Of a DNA stretch of 64,000 nt, positions 21,701 to 32,620 are shown piece after piece. A model generated the notes under the pieces. It was given only the letters and a program-made list of their open reading frames with translations. It was not told where the DNA came from and did no database searches. Position 1 is the first letter of the stretch; every line of letters begins with the position of its first letter. Source of the stretch: Taudactylus pleione. Taxonomy: Eukaryota > Chordata > Amphibia > Anura > Myobatrachidae. The stretch is taken from the NCBI GenBank assembly GCA_031769625.1, contig JAUIMM010000121.1, forward strand, positions 10,311,501 through 10,375,500, read 5' to 3'. The translations under genes were made by a program, and so were the position numbers.

Positions 21701-21825
21701 GTGCCAAGTCTCTTTGTGGAGTGGAAAATACATCAGATTCCTGTTAAAGCAAGGAACCATCCGAGAAATGCACCTTTTTTATCTCGTGTATCTCATTTAA
21801 ATAATTTTGTCCCTGAATATATAAT

Positions 21826-22253
21826 CGGTATGTAGTCTGGAAGCCGACGGTCTAAATGCCGACCACCGGCTTCCAGACTTTCTAATCCCTGCGTGGTACT
21901 AATGACAGGCATCGAAAACTCGACGCCTGTCATTAACCATATGCCGGGAGACCGACGTCCGGCATACCGATCAAAGGTAAGCCGGGCGGGGGGGAGGGTT
22001 AGGTTTAGGGCTCCTGGGGGGACTTAGGGTTAGGCTAGGGGAAGGGGGGTTAGGGTTAGGCACTTCTTAGGCTGCAGGGAAGGGGGGTTAGGGTTAGGCA
22101 CTTGGAGGGGAGGTTAGGGTTAGGCACCCCTAAGGGAGGGTTAGGGGGGCGAATTAGGTTAGCGATACTTACCTTACGGACGATCGGGATCTTCACCCTT
22201 GTTGGGCTGCCGCTGTCGGGATTTGAACCGCCGGCCGCATGGCCTACTACACC
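21826..22253. repeat. GTTAGGG-cored element, copy 5
   Basis: The left arm tatgtagtctggaagccgac faces the right arm cgggatttgaaccgccggcc. The core has several gggttagggttaggcac units separated by G runs. The internal segment acgacgcctgtcattaacc matches the corresponding part of copy 4 in inverse order. Confidence 0.7.
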
Positions 22254-22477
22254 CATATAATATAGTTTCTGTACCTGCATAAGTAAGCACAATGATTCAC
22301 AAATGAACACCCTGATATGCCTAGGTCCTACAATAGAAACTGCTAAACACCCCTACCAACAGCAACTCATAATCATTGTAGCACACACATGCGCACCATT
22401 CTATAGGTAATGGGTGCACAAATAATGTCACAACTAAATGCAGCTCACTTTAACATTTGCCCCAAACACCTCATATA

Positions 22478-23166
22478 GAGGTCTATTCATTATGTTAATT
22501 ATCGGGGTCCGAGCAGACCCCAATAATTAACATGCTAACTCACGGCGAGCGTCGGAGCAATTCATCAATGCTCCGGCGCGGAGACAGCTGATCCAAAAAT
22601 CAGCTGTCTACCCGAAGCGGAGCAGTGAAAATCAGCTGTCGACCCGAAGCGGAGCAGTGAAAATCAGCTGTCTACCCGAAGCGGAGCAGTGAAAATCAGC
22701 TGTCTACCCGAAGCGGAGCAGTGAAACTTAGCACTGACAAGTCGGCTTGGCATTGCTAGTGCGCCTGCGTGAACTAGAGTTCAAGCAGGCGCACAAAGCC
22801 CCACCATACGGCAGACAGGGGCAGAGGGATCCAAAAGAATCCCTCTTCGCAATTAAGGGCTCCTTCCCATAGGAAAGGTGGAGTGTGAGCGCCGAGTGCA
22901 GGAGCAAACGCCATCTAAAGGATGGTGAATGCTCCCACAGTCAAGCTCCGAAAATATTGTATTTTCAGAGCTTGATGAATTCTGTCCCCATACTATTGTA
23001 TGAGAACAGCGGGCCACATCAGGAGAGAAAGGTAAGCAGGAGATATGTGATATCTCCTGTATTACCTTTTTGATGAATGGCCCCAAAACTTAACTTCTAC
23101 AAAAGCAGGTGAAAATGTTCATTTTCACCAGCCTTTGTAGAAATTAAGTGACAATGAATAGGTCCC
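22478..23166. mobile_element. MITE with GGTCTATTCATT ends and internal tandem repeat
   Basis: The termini GAGGTCTATTCATTATGTTAATT and ATTAAGTGACAATGAATAGGTCCC are inverted and flanked by TA (22476-22477, 23167-23168). The interior is palindromic in parts (attatcggggtccgag / cagaccccaataatta) and contains four copies of a 32-bp unit (22599-22726). It has no transposase. Confidence 0.65.
22599..22726. repeat. 32-bp tandem repeat, four copies
   Basis: The unit atcagctgtctacccgaagc plus ggagcagtgaaa is repeated four times, with only single-base differences such as gtcgac for gtctac in the second copy. It is a recent internal expansion of the surrounding MITE. Confidence 0.9.
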
Positions 23167-24146
23167 TAAAGCATTTCTGTTTAGCTACAAAACACTTATT
23201 TCACTTTTATTTCTTTCTTGTAACTGCTGAAACAAAAGAGACATTGGAAATGCATTTAATTCAAGCACAAACATTTGATTTTTTTTATTCTTTCTTTATT
23301 ATGTTGGTTTAAAAATAGTACTTGTACAGTCTATTTGCACCTAAATAGAGCAGGGAGCTTCTTTTAAATTTGAGACGTTCCAACTGACATCATCTCAGAG
23401 TTGCACAATTAAAATTATTGCTGTTCCTCTCAAAAACAGGAAAACCTTCAAAATATGTAACTATACTGTTTCCTGACAATGTAATTACCTTATCTTGCAA
23501 AATGTAATCTGGGTGCCCTCGCTTTCTGGTACTCTGACAATGCCCGACAGCATTAACTGCATACAGCCAGGGCAGTATGTGTCTGCCCATGTGGGGGTCA
23601 GGCAAAAACTTCATACAGAAACTGTTTAGTTTCACATCCATACACCTGTGCTGCTGCAGTGAGGTTGTGCATACAACCCAGGCCTGCACACCAAATGGTG
23701 TCCCTTGCAGAAGCCCATCACATATTGGCAACCTTTTGATTGCCCCCTCCGGTGCTGGTATTGTGAATAGGAGACTGAGCCACGATGATGTTATTCAATG
23801 TGAATTGCGCCATCGGCAGCCTGTACCATCCACTTCACTTGGGAAGTGGAAAGTCGCGGCCGGGTAGCTCCAGCCTCTAGGAGGCTTGTCCACCTGCTAC
23901 CATCACCCCGGGTTGTGGAAGCCTCCAGGTTGTTCTGAGTTGGGGGAGGTGTAGGCAGGTATGCGATATCATGGTGGCAAACGCTAATAGAGGAATGGTT
24001 GTACTTTTTGTGGAGCGTGGTGACACCTCTCTAGCAGGTGTGCTACCATAGAGGCCCAGGTACCCACCCTCCTTTTGATGACACTGAACATAGATGCATT
24101 CTTGGTGACATTTAGATTTCCCATTCAGGACAGCGGAGAGTAACTT
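23167..24146. other. No feature recognised
   Basis: AT-rich then mixed DNA, with no exon recognised. A minus-strand ORF at 23390-23731 (113 codons) has no recognisable domain and is treated as chance. Confidence 0.4.
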
Positions 24147-24341
24147 GGGGATTGATGTATCAAGCAGTCAATAGCGTGAAAAAGGGGACCTCTGGAGAAG
24201 TCTCCCATAGCAACCAATCAGCTTTGAGGTAGCATTTACCAAGTACATTCTATAAAATGAAAGGAAGAAGCTGATTAGTTGATATTGGCAACTTCTCCAC
24301 TGGTCAACTTCTCCACTTTTTGCACTGCTTGATACATACAT
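24147..24341. mobile_element. GATGTATCAAGCAGT MITE
   Basis: The ends ggattgatgtatcaagcagt and actgcttgatacatacatcc are inverted. The arms include cccatagcaaccaatcagc and gctgattagttgatattggc. It is the same family as 16208-16370. A partial second end (ttgatgtatcagcc) follows at 24361. Confidence 0.7.
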
Positions 24342-24384
24342 CCTGACCTTAACCAAGAGGTTGATGTATCAGCCTTAACCCTTT

Positions 24385-24650
24385 GTCAACTACTTGATTG
24401 GCTCACCATCCACTTTAGAGTACAATGCAAACTCCTCATCCTCACATATAAAGCCATTAGTCATGTCACTCCACCTATATCTGAATACGTATTTCTGTTC
24501 ACACTCTAGCCTTATCTGCTCATCCACTGACGGCCGGCTCACCTCAACTTTGGTCACCTCCTTTCATTCCCACATCCAAGATCTTTTCCGTGCTGCCCCT
24601 CTGCTTTTGAACATACTCCTTCTCCCTATCAGACTCTCATCTACTTGATG
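24385..24650 (+). pseudogene. Non-LTR retrotransposon reverse-transcriptase C-terminal fragment
   Basis: Plus-strand translation reads WLTIHFRVQCKLLILTYKAI, then ...TPPISEYV, and further on RPAHLNFG and PSAFEHTPS. It is broken by stops and frame changes. The WLP-x-x-x-R-x-x-x-K-LLxLTYKA-x-x-x-x-PPY pattern is typical of the end of ORF2 in L2/Rex1/CR1-type LINEs. The fragment is short, 5' truncated and non-functional. Confidence 0.6.
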
Positions 24651-25576
24651 GTAGCATGCTTGACAATTCTTTTGGAATCCTTTTGGAATGTGCAGGACAC
24701 TCAATAAATAGTGACTGATTTTCCTGGCTGCCGACAGGGTCTGGTGATGCCCAGCCAGAGTTAGCTATGGTGAGTATAATACATAGTCTGGGTGTGATGG
24801 TGCATTTTTTGTCATCACACTGCAGTGGGTGGAGCACTATGAAGGAAATTGTGTCACATTGGGCAGAGCATAAAGATGTAAATTGTATCATTAAGTCCCA
24901 CCTGACCCAACTTAATAAGTCTCCCTTCCTCATCTCCTGAAGGGGAGTTCAGGAAAGACAAAGAGTTCCTTATCTCAGGTAATAGGTGTTGCATTAACCA
25001 CTTAACTGGCCTGGCCGCATGGGATCCCACTGCAGCAAACTGAGCTTTCCCTGACACAGTTGCAGCTCATGTGTCCCAGCCCTTTTGCTCTGTCCCTGAC
25101 AGTTAATGAGGAAATCTGTTCTGCCAATGTGCACAACGCTTTTCCTCCTACTCTTCCAGCAATGTCTCTTGCTGCATTTATTTCTTTTGCTAAAATGTTT
25201 GAATAATTTTTTTACAAATATGTAAAAAAATTAATCGATATAAGCGAGAAAGCGTAACTCTGTCTGTTTGTCCTTTATACACGGCTTTTTTGACCTAGCT
25301 CCACTAATATGTGGTGTAGTTTGACCAGGATAAATTTTTTGCCTAGGTTTGAACTTCGTCAGGGCCACACACTGTCACACAATCCCTAAAATTGGGGGCT
25401 CTCTTAAATTACACAGGTTCTGGGGATGGCTACTGTGGAAATTGGCAGTCTGACAAAAACCTGTGTGAAAGCTACAAAAGTATCCTTTTAACCTCAGTCT
25501 GAGCAAATGTCAAACTGTATGACTCATGCAGGCTCATATTAAATCCAGAGTTAGTCCTTTTTAAAGTGACCATATA
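24651..25576. other. No feature recognised
   Basis: Mixed-composition DNA without a supported gene or repeat boundary. Short ORFs on the minus strand have no recognisable similarity. Confidence 0.4.
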
Positions 25577-26110
25577 CACTATGTAGACAAAAGTTATTGG
25601 ACACCCCCACACAAGTGAAATGGTCCCATGCATACCATTGCACACAAGTTCCAAATAGCCACTAATGTGTCAGTTTCAACAAGAACACTTTGTAGGGAGG
25701 CCCATGAACTTGCAGTTCTATGCAAACAACAAATTATTTTATCATTACGGCAATGCCACCTGTCATATTTCCAGGGCAACATTGGACTGGTATACAGAAA
25801 ATTTGGTAACCCAGATGGATTGGCCAGCTCAGAGTCCAGATCTTAACCCCATTGAGAACATCTGGGACAAATTGGAGTGACAGGTGCGTTCTAGGCCTAC
25901 TCAGCCTTCTTCAGTGTCACAGTTGGTCACTGTACTTAAGGCAGAATGGCAAAACATACCGCCTGCTGTTGTCCAGGGACTTGTGGGCAGTTTGCCATGA
26001 AGGGTGTCTGCAGTAATCATTGCATGTGGTGGACCTACAAAGCGCTGACATCAATAATATCTTGTTGATCTATTTGCTGTCAGTTTCCAATCACTTTTGT
26101 CTACATAGTG
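25577..26110 (+). mobile_element. Internally deleted Tc1-like transposon (CACTATGTAGACAAAAG ends)
   Basis: The termini CACTATGTAGACAAAAGT and ACTTTTGTCTACATAGTG are perfect inverted repeats. They are flanked by TA on each side (25575-25576 and 26111-26112), the Tc1/mariner target. At 534 bp it keeps only the 3' third of a transposase. It is a different family from the copies at 29817 and 9195. Confidence 0.85.
25665..26000 (+). pseudogene. Tc1-like transposase C-terminal remnant
   Basis: The frame reads ATLDWYTENLVTQMDWPAQ followed by SPDLNPIENIWDKLE, then an in-frame TGA. It continues in the same frame as QVRSRPTQPSSVSQLV to PAVVQGLVGSLP and a stop at 25998-26000. SPDLNPIE carries the catalytic glutamate. 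The segment before it (HYGNATCHISRAT) corresponds to the usual QDNA-x-x-H block, with the catalytic aspartate replaced by glycine. The N-terminal two thirds are missing. It cannot be an active enzyme. Confidence 0.8.
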
Positions 26111-26239
26111 TATATTAGTCAGCCCTCTGTGTTCTCATGCAATGGCTTAACTAGAACTCTGGGGGCCACATAGCGAGATCTTAAAAGGCCCCCCTCCAGA
26201 GGTAAAGAAATCCCCCACATACATTTGCCTCCACACAGA

Positions 26240-26480
26240 GACCATTCATGTTATGCCACACAGAGACCATTCATGTTATGCCACACAGAGCCCATTCAGG
26301 TTATGCCACACAGTAGTACCCCTTATACCCACTATGCCATGTAGTAGTAGTGACCCTTACACATTATACCACACAGTGATGACCCTTATACATTATAACA
26401 CACAGTAATGCCCATTACACATTATACCACACAGTAATGCCCATAACAGATTATGCCACATAGTAGTAGTGCCCCATAAA
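26240..26480. repeat. CACACAG-type minisatellite, left part
   Basis: Units of about 26-31 bp built on attatgccacacagtaatgcc and ttatgccacacagagaccat occur about eight times. The array resumes at 27393-27470 beyond the inserted LTR, so the LTR split one array. Confidence 0.75.
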
Positions 26481-26482
26481 AC

Positions 26483-27392
26483 TGTCACAAGTCACCGTGG
26501 CTTGCCTCATCATAGAGTCCCGGTCGTTGCTAGGTGACCGGGACATCATGACTCTTCCGGCTAGCAACACCCCGCTGGTCGCTATGTGATAGGGATGCCT
26601 AGGGGCCGCATGGGGTTCTGGGCTGGCAGGGACGTGCTGCGCTCCGGCTGCAGAACATTTTCATTAACGGGGGCTTGCCAGAGTAGCTGGCTTCTGATTG
26701 GCTCCTCTTCCCTTTATCTGGCAGTCAGCCCTGCCAGATTGTTATAGCTCTTGCTTGCTGCATAAGCCCCTGGTCCTTTCCCTTTGTGCCTGTATAAAAA
26801 ATTGTTAAAAAAAAGTGATAAAAAATTGTTGCTGCCTGCCAGTGGTCCTGTTGGTACCAGAATCCTGAGTAGCTGGCATGCTACACCTCTGATTCATATC
26901 CTGTGTTGCTGGTTTGCCATCCTCCAGCTAGAATCCTGAGTAGCTGGCCTGTTACACCTCCGATTCATATACTGTGTTGCTGGTTTGCCACCCTCCTATA
27001 CTATAATACTGAGTAGCTGGCCTGCTACAGTTCTGATTCATATCCTGCATTGCTGGTTCTGTTAACTCCAGCTAGAGTTTTTCATACTACACCGTGTCTG
27101 CCTTACTTCCTGTTTCTGTGCTAGTACGGAGTGACCCAACCAGGGGGCCACGACCTGCACGTCAGATGCCGCAAAGCCCAAACTTTCTTGCGAGGGTCCC
27201 TGGTGAAAACTGCCAGCTGGTTAGACTCCGTGCCCCTGGTCTGGATCTCCACCAACACTCCGTGCTAGCTTCTGGGACTCCAACTTTCTACACATCATTC
27301 CCAGCGTCTATCAAAGTACGGCTATATTGCTGCATCCAGCCTTCTACACATCGTTCCCAGTCTTATCAAATTCATTTGGGTGTAGCATAACA
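26483..27392 (+). mobile_element. Probable solo LTR of a retrotransposon
   Basis: The 910-bp segment starts TGTCACAAGTCACC and ends GTGTAGCATAACA, so it has the TG...CA termini of an LTR. It is bordered by AAAAC and ATAAC, a 5-bp duplication with one mismatch. It interrupts a minisatellite array cleanly. It carries a three-fold tandem repeat (26859-27070). No internal gag-pol region or second LTR is present. Gypsy-type origin is likely from the TGTCAC start but not proven. Confidence 0.6.
26859..27070. repeat. Three tandem units of about 72 bp in the LTR
   Basis: Units start at about 26859, 26930 and 27003 with (ag)aatcctgagtagctggc and continue ctgattcatatcctgtgttgctggttt. Such promoter-proximal tandem repeats are common in LTRs. 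Confidence 0.85.
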
Positions 27393-28168
27393 ATAACACA
27401 TTATTCCACACAATAGTAGTGCCCCTTACACATTATGCCACACAGTAATATCCCTTACACACTATGCCCCCCCCCCAGCGACTCACCTAGCCGTCTCATT
27501 CCAGCAGCCTCTTGCCTCCCCCTGTGTGTGATCAGCAGCCAGTAGGTGTGGATTTGGGGCCAGGCCACCAGCTAATTACAGCTGGCACACCAGCAGGCAG
27601 TGGCAGACATGAACATACAGCGCTGGATCTGGTGCGAACTGGCAGCAAATCAGGAGCCGCCACTGCTGATTGCAGACATGGAGAGGCAGCGCCGCTGGCA
27701 GTCAATCAGCTGGTGGGCCAGTACCAAATCAATACCACTGCCACCTGGGCCTCCCTTGGTGGCCCTCACTGGACTGGTTCACCTTGTATGTGTGACTGGG
27801 AGCAGGGGGAGCGGCGGGCCAGAGAGGCAGCTGGGACACCATAGCAGCCGCTCCCCTTGCACCCATTGTAGTTACGCCACTGTTTGCATGCTTATTAGCA
27901 AACAATGAGGTCCTTTTCAGTATCAATGTTAATGCGGCTATAGATGAGGACAATGTAAACAAATAAAGGCTGCAGGTGTTCTTCAACCTGGGCAATCCCG
28001 GGTATCCCAGCTAGTTAATATAAAGTGACAATTTTTTTATGACCTTTTCGTAAAAAAAAAATTGTTTGTTAAGTGGTTAAAAGGGTTGTTCGTTATTAGA
28101 AAAACACTCCGAATGAAAACTCTGGTGTTGATCCTGAGTTGGGAATAAATCAAAAAAGAGCAAGTAAA

Positions 28169-28554
28169 GCCGGGCATACATTATGCAATTATCTGCCTGA
28201 TCTGCTGATTATCGTCTGATTGGGCCGATAAATAATTACATAGTGTATGGCCGTGACCGATCAGTGATAAAAAATCTTCCAACATGCCCGACTAATCTGA
28301 TCATCCGTTAGCCACATATAGCAGTGTATGCCCTGCTGCGGCCAACCACCCGACATTTCCTCTGTTCCTTCACAGGAAAGAAACAGAGAAATGTTTCCTC
28401 CCAGGGGCAGGAACCCAAATATCTTCTGGCCATACACTATGACATATCTCCCAGTGTATGTCCACGGGTATCTGCTGGGTGTCAGGCTGTCAGGTGAAAT
28501 GTTTGTCGGGCTGGCATACATTTTCTATGGCAATGTATGCATTACTGTGCACCT
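28169..28554. repeat. GCCGGGCATACAT-type inverted repeat
   Basis: The left end aaagccgggcatacattatgc faces cggcatacatttt/aatgtatgc motifs on the right, with internal inverted blocks (tatctgcctgatctgctgat). It resembles the TTAA-flanked MITEs at 46610 and 62498, but TTAA is intact only on the right (accttaac). Confidence 0.4.
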
Positions 28555-28606
28555 TAACAAAACCGGGTGTGAATTAACAGATAGACAGTAAAAATGTCAA
28601 CAGTGT

Positions 28607-29072
28607 CTAGATAGACACCAGAGGTTAGACAGTCAATAGGTCAACTGGGACAAATGGTCGACAGGGACAAAGGTTGACACACTAAAGGTCGACACGTAAG
28701 AAGGTACAAATGGTCACTGGGTGAAAAGGTCGACATGAAAATGACACTGAAGTGGTCGACTCGTGATTTTTTTTGTTTGTTAGGGTTAGGCACTTACTGG
28801 AGGGTTAGGGTTAGACACTTAGGAGAGAGGGTTAGGCACTTACCGGAGGGTTAGGGTTAGGTACTAGAAGGGACAGTTAGGGTCAGGCACCAGGAGGGAG
28901 GGTTAGGATTAGGCACCAAGGGTAGGGTTAGGGTGAAGATAACTGCTAAACCAAATCTAAAAACATTTCCATGTCGACCTTTTGACCCTGTCAACCATTT
29001 GTACCTGTCAACCTTCTTATATCTTGACCTTTAGTGTATCGATCTTTTGTTCCTGTCCAATATTTTTATTTC
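28607..29072. repeat. GTCGAC-armed element with GTTAGGG core
   Basis: The left arm has repeated ggtcgacag, ggttgacac and ggtcgacatgaaaatgac. The right arm carries their complements ccatgtcgaccttttgaccctg, tgtcaaccatttgtacc and tgtcaaccttcttat. The centre is a ggttagggttaggcactta-type core. The copy links the GTCGAC family (12330, 56975) with the GTTAGGG-cored family in one element. Confidence 0.7.
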
Positions 29073-29269
29073 CCTTGGTATTCATGCTACTTTGATGAAG
29101 AATATCCACACACTAATTTATGGAGAATGTTTATGTATTAATTCATTATTTTAATATATTGAATATATGATTTTATGTATTCATTAAAACATTTTTATTA
29201 TTGATCGAATACTGTCATGCACTCTCTTTTTGATATATTTTTTATCATCAAGCATTGTATTATTAAGCA

Positions 29270-29598
29270 GTCCCAGTAAGTGCCTAATCCCAATCCCCCC
29301 CCCCCCCCGATGGTGCCTGAACCCAATCCCCCTGCCCGGAGACTAACCCAAACCTCCCCCCTACCGCAGCCTAACCCTAAGTCCCCCTGGGCTGCCTAAA
29401 CCTAACTGTCCCCCCTGCAGCTGATATTTACCTTTCCCTGGTGTCCTTGCAATCAGGATGCCGTGTGCCGGGATCCCGGTGTCAGCATCCTGAGTCATGT
29501 CGGGATTTTGTCGCCGTTGTTGCCTCGGCGATCGGGATTCAGATGCTGGAGTTACAGCAGAAGGCATCCTGGTTGTTGGGATCTTAACCGCATCCCCT
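29270..29598. repeat. GTTAGGG-cored element, copy 6 (reverse, left-truncated)
   Basis: The core reads cctaaccctaagtcccc and cctgaacccaatccccc. The right arm is caggatgccgtgtgccgggatcc through atcttaaccgcatcccctc. The left arm is missing. Confidence 0.6.
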
Positions 29599-29816
29599 CT
29601 GATATATGAGATAATTGCATAAGTGCGACTCTGTCAATATCGGTTTGCATCATCTGTGCTCAGCTATCCTGTCATGGATGAATTTGTAGTGGGAATTCCT
29701 AATCCGTTTATTTTTTTTTCTGGACATAAAGGTGTAATTTATTATTTTGTAAATCCTGATTAGTTTCCCTATGCTCTTTTATTAATGATATTATTTTCCT
29801 GCTTTCATCAAATATA

Positions 29817-31464
29817 CAGTCAGGTGCATAAATATTGGGACATTGACAGAATTTTCATATTTTGGCCTCTATTCACCACCACAATGGCTTTGAAATGAAA
29901 CAAACAAGATATGCTTTAACTGCAGACTTTCAGAATTAATTTGAGGGTAATTACATCCAAATTAGGTGAACGGTGTAGGAATTACAATGGTTTCTATATG
30001 TGCCTCCCACTTTTTAAAGGGCCAAAAGTAATGGGACTATCAACTCAAAAGCTATTTCATGGACAGATGTGGGCTATTCCCTCGTTATTTCATTATCAAT
30101 TAAGCAGGTAAAAGGTCTGGAGTTGATCCTAGGTGTGACATTTGGATTTGGAATCAGTTGCTGTTGACTCTCAATATGAGATCCAAAGAGCTGTCACTAT
30201 CAATGAAGCAAGCCATCATTAGGCTGAAAAATCAAAACAAACCCATCAGAGAGATAGCAAAAACATTAGGTGTAGCCAAATCAACTGTTTGGAACATTCC
30301 TAAAAAGAAAGAACGCACCAGAGAGCTCAGCAACACCAAAAGACCCGGAAGACCACGGAAAACAACTGTGGTGGATGACAGAAGAATTATTTCCCTGGTG
30401 AAGAAAAACCCCTTCACAACAGTTGGCCAAATCAAGTACACTCTACAGGTAGGTGTATATGTGTCAAAGTCAACAATCAAGAGAAGACTTCACAAGAGTG
30501 AAGATAGAGGGTTCACCACAAGATGTAAACCATTGATGAGCCTCAAAAACAGGAAGACCAGATTAGAGTTTGCCAAACAACATCTAAAAAAGCCATTACA
30601 GTTCTGGAACAACATCCTATGGACAGATGAGACAAAGATCAACTTGTACCAGAGTGATGGGAAGAGAAGAGTATGGAGAAGGAAAGGAACTGCTAATGAT
30701 CCAAAACATGCCACCTCATCAGTGAAGCATGGTGGTGGTAGTGTCATGGCGTGGGCATGTATGGCTGCCAATGGAACTGGTTCCCTTGTATTTATTGTTG
30801 ATGTGACTGCTGACAAAAGCAGCAGAATGAATTCTGAAGTGTTTTGGGCAATATTATATGCTCATATTCAGTCAAATGCTTCAGAACTCATTGGACGGCG
30901 CTTCACAGTGCAGATGGACAATGACCCGAAGCATACTGCAAAAGCAACCAAAGAGTTTTTTAAGGCTAAAAAGTGGAATGTTATGCAATGGCCAAGTCAA
31001 TCCCCTGACCTGAATCTGATTGAGCATGCATTTCACTTGATGAAGACAAAACTGAAGGGAAAATGCCCCAAGAACAAGTAGGAACTGAAGACATTTGCAG
31101 TAGAGGCCTGGCAGAGCATCACCAGAGATGAAACCCAGCGTCTGGTGATGTCTGTGCGGTCCAGACTTCAGGCTGTAATTGCCTGCAAAGGATTTGCAAC
31201 AAAGTATTAAAAAGTGAAAGTTTTTTTTAGAATTGGTTAGTTTGTCCCATTACTTTTGGCCCCTTAAAAAGTGGGAGGCACATATAGAAACCATTGTAAT
31301 TCCTACACCGTTCACCTGATTTGGATGTAATTACCCTCAAATTAAATCTGAAAGTCTGCAGTTAAATCACATCTTGTTTGTTTCATTTCAAAGCCATTGT
31401 GCTGGTGAATAGAGGCCAAAATATGAAAATTCTGTCAATGTCCCAATATTTATGCACCTGACTG
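29817..31464 (+). mobile_element. Near-complete Tc1-like transposon, copy A
   Basis: This 1648-bp element starts CAGTCAGGTGCATAAATATT and ends with its inverse AATATTTATGCACCTGACTG. It is flanked by TA (29815-29816, 31465-31466). The inverted repeats are unusually long, about 220 bp each (to about 30038 and from about 31243). They include ggccaaaagtaatgggac and gtgggaggcacatatagaaacc. It carries one transposase gene with a single nonsense codon. Copy B lies at 39859-41502 in the opposite orientation. Confidence 0.95.
30176..31210 (+). pseudogene. Tc1-like DD34E transposase, one premature stop
   Basis: The enzyme binds the terminal repeats and cuts and pastes the element into TA sites. From ATG at 30176 (MRSKELSLSMKQAIIRL) the frame shows two N-terminal helix-turn-helix regions (REIAKTLGVAKSTVW and TVGQIKYTL...SKSTIKRRL) and a GRPRK linker at about residue 55. 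The first catalytic Asp is in WTDETKINLY. GGGSVMAW follows, then the second Asp in QMDNDPKH. The Glu is in SPDLNLIEHAF, with 34 residues between the last two acids. A TAG at 31079-31081 stops the frame after KCPKNK. Copy B has CAG there, so it is a C-to-T change. The remaining 42 codons (ELKTFAVEAWQS...) continue in frame to TAA at 31208. Full length would be 344 codons. A 3-bp loss relative to copy B lies in LQ-VGVYVSK. Confidence 0.93.
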
Positions 31465-31475
31465 TAGTTCTTAAG

Positions 31476-31478
<3 letters not shown>

Positions 31479-31522
<44 letters not shown>

Positions 31523-31552
31523 GTATGTATATATATATATATATATATATAT
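31479..31552. repeat. (AT)n microsatellite
   Basis: About 74 bp of AT dinucleotides, interrupted once by ctgtatgt. It lies 15 bp after the Tc1 element. Confidence 0.95.
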
Positions 31553-31659
31553 CATCAGATGTTCTGACTGAATGTCTCATCAATGCCCAGCCCAAACCCC
31601 TGGACCTAGAAACATGAAATCAGGGAGTATGTGCCTTCCATGACATAGGTACCCACTAG

Positions 31660-32477
31660 CAGGGGTGTATCTAGGGATCCAAGTGCCCCTGGCAGTGTAA
31701 TGGACTGGCGTCCCCCTCCCCTCATAATGTCAGGCAGTGCCCAAGGTAGTATTGCCCCCTATGCGGTGCCCCCAGTAGTAGTCCCCCTTATGCAGTGCCC
31801 CCAGTATTAGTCCCTCTATGCAGTGCCCCTGGTAGCGGCCACCCCCTATACAGTGCCCCCAGTAGCGGCCACCCCCTATACAGTGCCCCCAGTAGTAATC
31901 TCCCCTATGCTGCATTGCCCCCAATAGCAGTCACCCCTATGCAGTGCCTTCAGTAGTAGTCACCTCTATACAGTGCCCCCAGTAGTAGTCTCCCATATAC
32001 AGTGCCCCCATAAAGTGGCCCCCCTATACTTACCTGATCCCCGCTCCAGCCGACTACCACCACTGTCCACTCCTCCGGTCCCGCTCTCGCTCTGCACTAT
32101 GGGATGGGAGAGACGTCATGATGTCTCTCCCATCACCCGCTCATGAGTGAGCTCCAGCCGGCTCCATCCGTGGACGATGCAGCAGCCAATGAGAGTCTGT
32201 CTGACTCTTATTGGCTGGCTGCTATAACAAACACACAGCTGCCGCTGGTGGCTGCGTGTTTGTAACTGTGTAGGGCAGACTGCTCTCACTGCGGTCTGCC
32301 CTACACTTGTGAGGCCCGGGGCACTAGCGGTGGGTACGGTGCAAGACACCAGCTGCACCACCGCTAGTCCTGGCCTGATTCTACCCCTTGGCTGCTGGTG
32401 GCACTGACGGATGGAGCCCCCCTTTGGCTGGTGCCCCTGGCGAGTGCCATCCTGGCCAATGAGTAGATACGCCCCTG
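31660..32477. mobile_element. hAT-like element with CAGGGGTGTATCTAG ends
   Basis: The left end CAGGGGTGTATCTAGGG and the right end GTAGATACGCCCCTG are inverted. The flanks CCCACTAG (31652-31659) and CCCACTAA (32478-32485) are an 8-bp duplication with one mismatch. The left half is a minisatellite of gcagtgcccccagtagtagtcc units (31735-32020). The right half has inverted segments such as ggtgcaagacaccagctgcacc. No transposase is present, so it is nonautonomous at 818 bp. Confidence 0.85.
31735..32020. repeat. GCAGTGCCCCCAGTAGTAGTC minisatellite
   Basis: About ten imperfect units of 27-30 bp (ctatgcagtgcccccagtag and variants). They are related to the arrays at 32765-33245 and 35270-37120. The Gly/His-rich minus-strand ORF is a repeat product. 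Confidence 0.8.
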
Positions 32478-32620
32478 CCCACTAAGAAAAGATTTTTCAA
32501 AATTCGACTCCTAAGAGGGTGAAACGAGCTAAAATATTTCAACCACCTCTGCAATGTCTTGCCTGACTGACTCATCTTGGCTGTAGCACAGTTCAGAAGT
32601 CAAAAACCAATCATCCCAAG

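Larger units (their letters stand above)
26140..27882. mobile_element. hAT-like composite (CAATGGCTTAACTAG ends) split by an LTR
   Basis: The left end CAATGGCTTAACTAGAACTC and the right end GTAGTTACGCCACTG are imperfect inverted repeats of the CAGTGGCGTAACTAG family. The flanks TTCTCATG (26132-26139) and TTTGCATG (27883-27890) agree at 6 of 8 positions, fitting an aged 8-bp hAT duplication. Inside are ccacacagtaatgcccattacacattat units on both sides of an inserted solo LTR. Confidence 0.7.
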
